A DNA stretch of 64,000 nt from positions 1,653,340 to 1,717,339 of the forward strand of contig OX638356.1 in the NCBI GenBank assembly GCA_951813395.1, in the 5' to 3' direction. A program made the position numbers and the translations under genes. The stretch comes from Longimicrobiales bacterium (GTDB lineage: Bacteria > Gemmatimonadota > Gemmatimonadetes > Longimicrobiales > Gaopeijiaceae). The notes beneath the pieces were generated by a model. It was given only the letters and a program-made list of their open reading frames with translations, was not told the DNA's origin and ran no database searches. Below, one piece after another: positions 48,869-56,900 of the stretch. Within the stretch, counting starts at the first letter, position 1, and the number at the start of each line of letters is the position of its first letter.

Positions 48869-49148
48869 TGGTAAAGCGTCCTGCCGTAACGGGATTGGCC
48901 GTTCCAGCCGCCTTGTGGTCACACGTAGCGCGGCTCGGTCGCCGCCGGTGGTTGGGGGTCAGCCGCGTCCCGGGGGCGCGAACGACTTCTGCCAGCCGAC
49001 GGTCAGGAGCCAGTCGGTCTCCGATGGGCGCGTGCCCGTCCGGCCGTGACGATGTCCATTCGTACCGGGCGCGCAGGGGGGTGGCCATGGCTGCGACCCA
49101 CGACCAGGGACGCTGCGGCCGTGGCCGCAAGTACTCTGTGTGTTTGGC
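48869..49148. other. Gene-free part of the ompA-DUF5916 intergenic region
   Basis: I see no supported gene here. The stretch is GC-rich until about 49135 and then becomes strongly AT-rich where the shared palindromic motif and the candidate DUF5916 promoter begin. Confidence 0.4.
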
Positions 49149-49167
49149 TGTAAACCATAGTGTACAT
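49149..49167. promoter_or_regulatory. Candidate regulator site shared with the S9 peptidase promoter region
   Basis: TGTAAACCATAGTGTACAT matches 16 of 19 bases of TGTAAACTATACTTTACAT at 61719-61737. Both contain TGTA-N10-TACA. The site lies just upstream of a good promoter for the DUF5916 gene. Confidence 0.45.
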
Positions 49168-49171
49168 TTTT

Positions 49172-49201
49172 TTGTATAAAATCCCTGTATTATCGTATAG
49201 T
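49172..49201 (+). promoter_or_regulatory. Candidate promoter of the DUF5916 gene
   Basis: TTGTAT (49172-49177) and TATAGT (49196-49201) are 18 bp apart. The region is the most AT-rich in the window. A start near 49208 would leave a leader of about 180 nt before the GTG at 49391. Confidence 0.45.
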
Positions 49202-49390
49202 AGGATTCTTCCCAACGCGCTGCTCGACCGGCTCCATCACGGTTGCAGGAGCCCCACCGCGCCAGTCGCGGTCGCGCTCGAATCCCATCGGGCGCCGGAA
49301 CAGGCGGCGGACCGCAGGTGGTGATTCCGCGTCGGGCCGAATGGCCCGGAGAACTCAGGAAAGAGGCGGAGCGGTGGCGAAGGGAGGCGT

Positions 49391-51886
49391 GTGTGGGGCG
49401 CGGCCAGCGGGCGCATTCGGGCTGCGTCGCGTATATTCCTGTCTCGGACGTCTGTAACAGCGGGGAGACCCCCAATCTTGCTCAACGAGTTGGCCATCCT
49501 TGCCGCCCTGGCCGCGGCACCCGATCAGGAGGCGGGCACCGCACCCCCGCCGCGGACCGCAGTTGCTCCCGATCGGCCGGCTGCGGTTACCTACAACGGG
49601 TTCGAGGGCCAGACCGATGTGGTCGCCCCCCGCCTGGCCGACCCCGAAATCGACATCGACGGCAGCCTCGACGACGCCGCGTGGTCCGAGGCCGCCCTCC
49701 TGACCGGCTTCTCGCAGTACGACCCCTCCGAGGGGATTGCCGCCACGCAGAATACCGAGGTGCTGCTCCTGATCTCGGAGGACGCCATCTACTTCGGCGT
49801 GCGCGCCTTCGACGACAACCCGGGGGGCGTGCGGGCCACGCTGGGCGAGCGCGACACCTTCTACCGCACGGACGACTACATCCAGTTCATCCTGGACACC
49901 TTCGACGACCAGCGGCAGGCCTACTCCATTGTGGTGAACCCGCTGGGCGTGCAGCAGGACGGTCTCTGGATCGAGGGCAGGGTCGGGCGCTTCGGGCGCA
50001 ACTTCGGTCCCCCGATCGACTGGAACCCGGATTTCGTGTGGGACTCCGAGGGACGGGTGGAGGACTGGGGATACGCCGTCGAGGTGAAGATCCCGTTCAA
50101 GAGCATCCGCTTCCCCGAGGCCGCCGAGCAGGTGTGGGGGCTGCAGGTCTTCCGCAAGATCCAGCGGCTCGGATTCGACGAATCGTGGGCGCCGGTCACC
50201 AAGGACGTCGCCAACCGGCTCACGCTCTCGGGCTCGCTCAGCGGGCTGCGCGACCTCGAACGCGGCCTCTTCCTGGAGCTGAATCCGGTGCTCACCGGGA
50301 CGCGCCAGGGGACCTTCGATGCAGGCGCGAACGCATTCGAGCGGGAGCCGGTGAGCGGCGAATTCGGCTTCAATGCCAAGTACGGGCTTACCTCCAACCT
50401 TACGCTGGACGGGACGTACAACCCCGACTTCAGTCAGGTGGAGGCCGACGCCGGGCAGATCGCGGTCAACGAGCGGTTTGCGCTCTTCTACGAGGAGAAG
50501 CGGCCCTTCTTCCTGGAGGGGACCGAGATCTTCACGATGCCGAAGAACCTCGTGTACACCCGCAGCATTATCGATCCTGTGGCGGGGGTGAAGTTGTCGG
50601 GGAAGGCGGGGAATTTCCAGCTGGGATACCTCGGCGCGGTCGACGAGGTTGGCGGCTCCGGTGAGCCTGCCGAGAGGCCCGTGGTCAGTTTGCTGCGGGC
50701 CCGGCGGGATCTTGGGGCGGCCTCGACGCTGGGAGTCGTTTACACCGACCGCACCACAAGTGGCGACCAGTACAACCGCATGTTCGGCTTCGACGGACGT
50801 TTCGTGGTGGCGCGCCGCTACACGGTTACGGTGATGGGCGCGGGGAGCCGTACCGCGGCCCTCGGCTCCGATCCCGAGACGGGAAGCTACCTGTCGCTGC
50901 AGCTGCAACGCGCGAGTCCGACGCTCACCTTCAACCTCGACCTGGAGGACGTGGCCCACGGCTTCGACGCGGGCAGCGGCCTGATTCCCCGTGTCGGCGA
51001 CACGCGGTTGCAGTCGCGGCTCGAGTACAACTTCCGGGGCGAGCCGGGCGCTCTTGTCGAGCAGTTCCGCCCGGGGTTCGACGCCAGCGCGTTCTGGGAC
51101 CACGATTCGTTCTGGCGGCGCGAGGCGTTCGAGGAGGCGGAGGTCCGCTACGGGGTCACCACGTCGTTCCGCAACAACATCACCGTGCTGCTGGCGGCCA
51201 CCGCGAGGCGCTACGACTTCCGCGCCGCCGAGTACGACGGGCTCTTTGTGGATGACGGCCGGGGCGGAGAGGTTCCGTTCGTGGCCGATCAGGACCCGTT
51301 CGGGCTGCTGCACGGGGTCGGGGGGTTCTTCTGGGTGAACAGCTGGGATGTGCTGCGGGGCCGGGTGCGGTGGGGGTACAGCCAGGACGCGGTGTTCGAC
51401 CTGCGCTACGGGGTGCCCATCGAGGTGGGCCGGGGCTGGGATGCGGACATCGCCGTGTACGCCTACCCGTCGCGGCACCTGTCGGCCGAACTCGGGTTCC
51501 GCTACCAGAGCCTGGTCCGGGAGAGCGATGGCTCGGTCGCCCTGGAGGCCGTGATCCCGCGCATCAAGACCCAATACCAGTTCAGCCGGGCGCTCTTCCT
51601 GCGCGCGATCGTGGAGTACGGGGCCCAGATGCGCCGCGACCTCGTCGATCCCGTGACCGGAAGGCCCCTGCTGGGTTGCGGCTCAAGCGACTGCTCGCTC
51701 CGCAGCGGCTCCGAAGCCAACGATGTCGGGATCGAGACGCTGCTCAGCTACGAGCCCACGCCCGGCACGGTCTTCTTCGTGGGGTACTCGCGGCAGATGG
51801 AGGACACCGGACGGCTCCGATTCCGCAATGTGCGGCCGACCGCGGACGGGCTGTTCGCGAAGGTGAGCTACCGGTTCAGGCGGTAG
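49391..51886 (+). CDS. DUF5916 outer-membrane protein with CBM9-like N-terminus
   Basis: 831 residues. A signal-like segment (LNELAILAALAAAPDQ) leads to a CBM9-like sandwich: IDIDGSLDDAAWSEA, then FGVRAFDDNP and WGYAVEVKIPFKSIRFP. The larger DUF5916 part is built of amphipathic strands ending in a typical barrel C-terminus (LFAKVSYRFRR). Signatures include YNPDFSQVEADAGQIAVNER and LFYEEKRPFFLEG. Such proteins are common in Gemmatimonadota and Bacteroidota; the ligand is unknown, though a carbohydrate-like one is suggested by the CBM9 fold. The GTG at 49391 is used; a TTG at 49478 with GGGGAG upstream is an alternative. Confidence 0.88.
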   Translation: MWGAASGRIRAASRIFLSRTSVTAGRPPILLNELAILAALAAAPDQEAGTAPPPRTAVAPDRPAAVTYNGFEGQTDVVAPRLADPEIDIDGSLDDAAWSEAALLTGFSQYDPSEGIAATQNTEVLLLISEDAIYFGVRAFDDNPGGVRATLGERDTFYRTDDYIQFILDTFDDQRQAYSIVVNPLGVQQDGLWIEGRVGRFGRNFGPPIDWNPDFVWDSEGRVEDWGYAVEVKIPFKSIRFPEAAEQVWGLQVFRKIQRLGFDESWAPVTKDVANRLTLSGSLSGLRDLERGLFLELNPVLTGTRQGTFDAGANAFEREPVSGEFGFNAKYGLTSNLTLDGTYNPDFSQVEADAGQIAVNERFALFYEEKRPFFLEGTEIFTMPKNLVYTRSIIDPVAGVKLSGKAGNFQLGYLGAVDEVGGSGEPAERPVVSLLRARRDLGAASTLGVVYTDRTTSGDQYNRMFGFDGRFVVARRYTVTVMGAGSRTAALGSDPETGSYLSLQLQRASPTLTFNLDLEDVAHGFDAGSGLIPRVGDTRLQSRLEYNFRGEPGALVEQFRPGFDASAFWDHDSFWRREAFEEAEVRYGVTTSFRNNITVLLAATARRYDFRAAEYDGLFVDDGRGGEVPFVADQDPFGLLHGVGGFFWVNSWDVLRGRVRWGYSQDAVFDLRYGVPIEVGRGWDADIAVYAYPSRHLSAELGFRYQSLVRESDGSVALEAVIPRIKTQYQFSRALFLRAIVEYGAQMRRDLVDPVTGRPLLGCGSSDCSLRSGSEANDVGIETLLSYEPTPGTVFFVGYSRQMEDTGRLRFRNVRPTADGLFAKVSYRFRR

Positions 51887-51890
51887 CCCA

Positions 51891-52451
51891 ATGACGCTGG
51901 ACGTCCTCGGCAACCTCGGCGAGTTCATCGGTGCCGTCGGGGTCGTGCTGTCGCTGCTGTTTGTCGCCCGCCAGATGAAGCGCGGCGTCGAGCAGACCAG
52001 GCGCAACACGAGGAGCGTGCGCGCGGCGGCCTTCAACTCGATGGTCGAGAACAGCATCCGCCTCCTCGAACACGTCTTCCGCGGCCGCGAGCTGGCCGAT
52101 TTCCTCGCGCGGGCCGCCGACGATCCGGACAGCATGACGCCGGGAGAGCGCCTGCGCTGGGACGCTTACATGACCGCGATCTTCCGCCACTTCGGCAACC
52201 TGACGTATCAGCGGGAGACCGGGGCGATGGAGGAGAAGATGTGGGCCCCCTACCGCCGCTCCTTCAAGGATCACCTGGAGGAGGAGGCGTGGATGACCTG
52301 GTACCTCGACCACCCTCACCTCTTCGACCAGCGCCTCGCGGACGAGGTGCGCGGCATTCTGGAGGACCTGGCGAGTGAGGGGGTGCCGCACGCGGTGGCG
52401 TGGAAGGAAGGTGGGGGTCGGATAGGATTCAAGGCGTCGCTCAAAGCGTGA
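51891..52451 (+). CDS. Small membrane-anchored protein of unknown function
   Basis: 186 residues. One N-terminal membrane helix (LGEFIGAVGVVLSLLFVARQ) is followed by a helical soluble domain (QMKRGVEQTRRNTRSVRAAA, then RETGAMEEKMWAPYRRSFKD). It resembles a widespread family of hypothetical proteins with this layout. It starts 5 bp after the DUF5916 stop, so the two are probably cotranscribed. No catalytic motif is seen. Confidence 0.75.
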   Translation: MTLDVLGNLGEFIGAVGVVLSLLFVARQMKRGVEQTRRNTRSVRAAAFNSMVENSIRLLEHVFRGRELADFLARAADDPDSMTPGERLRWDAYMTAIFRHFGNLTYQRETGAMEEKMWAPYRRSFKDHLEEEAWMTWYLDHPHLFDQRLADEVRGILEDLASEGVPHAVAWKEGGGRIGFKASLKA

Positions 52452-52520
52452 CGGAGGGCTGACGCGCCCATCGGCGTTTTGGGCGCCCCTTGGCGTTCTC
52501 GACGCCTTGAGGGCCCGGTC

Positions 52521-52991
52521 TCAGCCGCCCGCTCCGGCCTTCCGCAGCCCCTCGATGTCGATCTTCCCCATCTTGAGCAGCGCTTCCATGACGCGCTTCG
52601 GGTCGGCGCTCATCAGTTCGCCCATGTTCGAGGGGACCACCTGCCACGAGACGCCGAAGCGGTCGTTGAGCCAACCGCAGTAGCCCTCGTGGCCCCCCTC
52701 CGACAGCGCGTTCCAGTATTGGTCGATCTCGTCCTGCGACTCGCAATTCACCACGAAGGAGATTGCGGGGGTGAATTCGAACATGGGACCGCCGTCGATG
52801 CCCTGGAACGTCCGCCCGGATAGTTCGAAGACCACGAACGAATTCCCCTTGGCCGGTCCGGCGCCGACCGTCGAGACGTTGACGATCCGGGAGTCCGGGA
52901 AGAGCGAGACGTAGAACTCGGCCGCCTCGATGGCACGGTCTTCGAACCAGAGGCAGGTGGCTATGTGGTCAGGCGTGGTTGTCATCGGCAT
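52521..52991 (-). CDS. VOC-superfamily protein, PhnB/3-demethylubiquinone-like
   Basis: 156 residues with paired beta-alpha-beta-beta-beta modules. LWFEDRAIEAAEFYVSLFP, GIDGGPMFEFTPAISFVV and GWLNDRFGVSWQVVP are typical of the PF06983 (3-dmu-9_3-mt) group. Members are metal-binding or metal-free small-molecule proteins; the substrate is not predictable. An ATG two codons downstream of the chosen start is also possible. Confidence 0.85.
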   Translation of the reverse strand: MPMTTTPDHIATCLWFEDRAIEAAEFYVSLFPDSRIVNVSTVGAGPAKGNSFVVFELSGRTFQGIDGGPMFEFTPAISFVVNCESQDEIDQYWNALSEGGHEGYCGWLNDRFGVSWQVVPSNMGELMSADPKRVMEALLKMGKIDIEGLRKAGAGG

Positions 52992-53090
52992 CTCCGTCGG
53001 TGGGGTGCCCGGCTGCTGTCCATGTCCGCCGGTGCGGATGCGAGTCGTGTGAAAGTTCGTCGCGCGCCGCGCTGACTCAAACCCCGTCCG

Positions 53091-53470
53091 GGGGTGTGAC
53101 GGTTCGGCGTTCGGGCATGGCTGACGGCGAGACGACCACCGACGACACCGGCCAGTATGCCTTCACGGGCCTGCGCGCCGGGACGTATTCGGTCGAGATC
53201 TCGAGCTTCGACTCCAACGAGATCAGCTTCTCGAGCACGTCTGCCGCGGCCACCGTCGGCGTGGGGCGAGACGAAGGTCGTGAGCTTCGACGGCACGTAT
53301 CTCCGCACCGCGGGGATCCAGGGCCAGGCAAGCGTGGACGGCGAGGGCCTTGGCGGCGTGACGGCGACGCTGGTGGGCGAGGGCGAGGATCGCACCGAGA
53401 CCACCAACGCGTCCGGCCGGTACGCGTTCTCGAAGCTCAAGAGCGGCACGTACCAGGTCGGGATCTCGGG
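53091..53470 (+). pseudogene. Truncated, frameshifted copy of two lipoprotein repeats
   Basis: This stretch aligns with 54368-54740 of the large lipoprotein gene downstream. From 53110 to 53211 it is identical to 54387-54488 (102 bp), then similar to the end. It covers most of repeat 2 and part of repeat 3 (GTYLRTAGIQGQ, YAFSKLKSGTYQV). An extra G in the GGGG at 53263-53266 breaks the frame. It has no start codon or signal peptide. The right border at about 53470 abuts a transposase fragment. Confidence 0.85.
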
Positions 53471-53668
53471 CTACAGTCCCTCGCGCCGAAGCAGCTCTCC
53501 GATCTCTCCCGCCGTATCGCAGGCGTCCGCCTTCTCCACGATCGAAAGCTTGTACGCCGCCGTGAACCGCCGCCTCGTCGCCTTCGCCGACACCTCCGGA
53601 TCCGCCGCCGAAGCTGCCGCGCTTCGCTTGCCCTCCCCCGAAGAGAGGGGCGTTCCGTTCACCTTCAT
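53471..53668 (-). pseudogene. Transposase OrfA fragment (IS3-like)
   Basis: 65 codons from an ATG at 53668 with AGGAG upstream. ATRRRFTAAYKLSIVEKAD, then GEIGELLRREGL, is the N-terminal helix-turn-helix of IS3-type OrfA proteins. It stops abruptly at the junction with the lipoprotein repeat copy, where the family normally continues YSSHL. The rest of the element is gone. It shows that a transposition or recombination event produced the neighbouring repeat remnant. Confidence 0.75.
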
Positions 53669-53686
53669 TCCTTCTCCTCGTTCCAT

Positions 53687-53961
53687 CCTCCATCTCTCTG
53701 CCTCGCCCTACTCCAATCTCTTCCTCCTCTCGTGTCTCGCGGGGGTTGGCAGAGAGGGTCCTCCTCCCGGCGAGCGGGGCTCATCCTGGCCTCCCTCCTT
53801 CTCCTTGTAGAAGAGGACAGCGGGGTGTAAATTCCCTCTCAAGACAGGACAGAGCGAAAGCTCCCGAGGGCTCTCAGAACCAGTCGGAGTCCACCTTAGC
53901 TTTGCCTTTCGGACTGTCCAACGAAGTGGGACCACTTTGCTACTTCTCCGGGACCAAGGAA
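53687..53961. other. Leader region of the large lipoprotein gene
   Basis: 275 bp without a supported gene. It may contain the outer end of the broken insertion element, but I could not identify a terminal repeat with confidence. The lipoprotein gene may therefore be expressed from partly element-derived DNA. Confidence 0.4.
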
Positions 53962-56900
53962 ATGCGAACGAAAAGGAACAGTCTCAGAAAGTACCTGGCG
54001 GCGGCAACGTTGCTGGTGCTCCCGGTCATCGCCGCGTGCGGAGAGGATGTCATGCCTCCTCCGCCGACGGGCTCCATCGTGGGCCAGGTGTCGATCGAGG
54101 GCATGGGGGTGGACGGAGTATCCGTCTCCCTTAGCAACGGCGCCTCCACTGCTACGGCTGGTGGCGGGAACTACCGCTTCGACAATGTGGAGCAGGGTTC
54201 CTACACGGTCACGATCAGCGGATTCCCCGCGGACGCCAGCTTCGACGCAACCTCAGCTCCCGCCAGCATCGGCGACACCGGCGAGACGGTCACCGTAGAC
54301 TTCCGCGGCACCTATATCCGCACCGCAGGCATTGTGGGGACGGTGACGGTAGAAAATATGGGTCTGGGGGGCGTCACTGTCAGGCTTTCGGGCATGGCTG
54401 ACGGCGAGACGACCACCGACGACACCGGCCAGTATGCCTTCACGGGCCTGCGCGCCGGGACGTATTCGGTCGAGATCTCGAGCTTCGATGCAGGCGAGGT
54501 CGGCTTCTCCAGCACCTCGGGTGCCGCGACGGTCGGCGTAGGCGAGTCGAAGGTCGTGAGCTTCGACGGCACGTATCTCCGCACGGCGGGGATCCAGGGC
54601 CAGGTAAGCGTGGACGGCGAAGGCCTTGGGGGCGTGACGGTGACGCTGGTGGGCGAGGGCGAGGATCGCTCGGAGACCACCAACTCCGCCGGTCAGTACG
54701 CGTTCTCGAAGCTCAAGAGCGGCACCTACCAGGTCGCGATCACGAACCCGGATCCGGACGACTACGAGTTCGAGACGACGTCGAAGACCGCGACGATCGC
54801 GACGGGTGAGGTTGCCAACGTGCCGTTCGAAGGCACGCTGCTGCGGACCGCCGGGATCGCCGGCCGGGTCAGCCTCGACGACGGCATGGGCCTTGACGGC
54901 GTGACGGTCACGCTTGCGGGCGCTGCCGAGGCGACGACCGCGACCTCGAACGGCGGACAGTACTCGTTCGCGGGTCTGGCGGCCGGCACGTACGTGCTGA
55001 GCATCGCCAACCCGAACCCGACGGCGTACAACTTCGCCGAAGACGAGATGCAGAAGACGGTCATGCTGGAGGACGACCAGTCGGCGATCGTGAACTTCAG
55101 TGGGACGCACACCCGGACCGCATCGGTGTCGGGGATGTTGTTCATCGACGAAGTGATGCAGGACAAGGAGTACAACGACGGCGAGCCTACGATCGTCGAG
55201 GCGATCGCGCCGCTGGTCGCGGCGGGCGCGCTGGACGCGGAGGTCGTGGCCGGCCTGCTGGCCAAGGCGACGGTGAAGCTGCGCGGTCCGGACCTGAACA
55301 CCGAGCAGGACATCGCCATCAACGCGGACGGCAGCTTCTCGACGGGCGAGACCCTGATGGCGGGTTCGTACCAGGTCGAGTTGCCGGTCAACGACGACGA
55401 CGTGGCGGCGGGACTCGCCGCAGCGGGCGTCGCGTTCGTGGGCGAGTCGGCCGTGGTGACGGTCGAAGCTGGCGGCAGCGAGACGGTCAACTTCCCGTTC
55501 CGGATCACGATGCAGACGGTGGCGACCGGTGCCCGCATGGGCGGCGACGGCCAGTACGGTGCTCCGGTCGAGGGCGTGAAGCTGGCGCTGTACGCGCGGG
55601 CCGACGGCACCGACATGCTGGGTGAGGCGACGACCAACGAGATGGGCATGGTCACGTTGAACTTCGCGCGGGCCGACAACACGGGTCCGGCGGGCAACGA
55701 CAACATCGTGTTCGTGAGAGCGATGGACACGGGCCATCCCGCGCTGGTGGTGAGCGGCAATGAGTACGTCGAGATCAACTATGCGTCGACGGCGCGTCTC
55801 TACGCGGCGGACCAAGAGAAGGAAGCGGCGACGCTGGTGAACATCTCGGTCGCGTTCGACTTCTGGGTCAAGAGCAACGAGACGGCCCGTGACGGCGACA
55901 TGGGACTGGGCGGCTGGAACACCGTGGTCTACATGGGTGATCCGGAGGACGGCAACACGGTCGACGCCACGATGCCGACGGACGACGGCGACGACCTGGG
56001 CAAGAGCTCGTTCGCGTACGTGGTCGACCCGACGATGTTGCCCGCGACGTTCACGGTCATGGCGGCCTCGGGCGACGATGCTGGCCAGCCCGACATGGGC
56101 GAGGCGTGGGAGCAGGGCGACGCGCTGACGTTCACGCATACGGGGCTCGAGCTTCCGACCGAGGAAGCGACCGACCTCGGTCCACTGCGTATCACCTTCA
56201 CGACGCAGACCATCTACATCGGCGTGCACCGTGAGCTGGACGACCGGACCGGGTTCACCGACTTCATCGGTGTTGGAGACGGAGACTCCCGTCCCACCGG
56301 CACCGCCGAGGACGAGATCGAGGTCAGCCTGATGGTCGCGGACAGCAGAGGGCGTCTCAGAGTCTTCGAGTACGACCACGACATGGATGCCGAGACGGAC
56401 GACGTCGAGGCTACCGCGACCTTCGACGACTCGGGCATCGTGTCCTTCGCCCACGTTCCGTCGGATACCGAGGTCACGGCCGTGGTCGATGCGCCGAGCG
56501 GCATGATGATCGTTCCGGATGATCGCGCCACGAGGGAGATCGACGCGTTCGGCGCTCAGCTGGACGACTATCCCGACGGCCTGATCGTCGGTGCGTTCGG
56601 CGAGGGCGACAGCGGTGCGCGGCCGGATGTCTGGCTTTGCCCGCTGGCGCGGCAGGAGGACGACGACCCCAACGCAGTATGCTCGACATACGCATACAAG
56701 TGGGCGACCGGGACGGTTTCGGGCTCGATCGCCCGCCTCCGCGAGGACGACGAGGACGTGGCGATCACCCTCACGCCGGTCAATAGCAACGACGACTACG
56801 CGGACGATCTTGAGGATGAGGTCAAGATCGACTACAACCAAGGCGGCACCACCTATTCGTTCACGGGCGTTGCGGACGGCAGGTACGAGGTCACGCTCGA

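Noticed and set aside
48816-48880. TTAAGGAGGTG followed by an open frame on the plus strand
   Set aside because: The ribosome-binding-like sequence overlaps the GTG itself and the frame has no recognisable product; it faces the OmpA gene leader by chance.
53088-55110. Regular repeats that might suggest a CRISPR array
   Set aside because: Units are about 258 bp, in frame and coding for protein domains, with no short identical repeats separated by unique spacers.
54253-56841. 862-codon minus-strand frame opposite the repeat lipoprotein
   Set aside because: Residue composition (Arg, His, Val rich) is typical of antisense; the plus strand has a start site, lipobox and ordered repeats.
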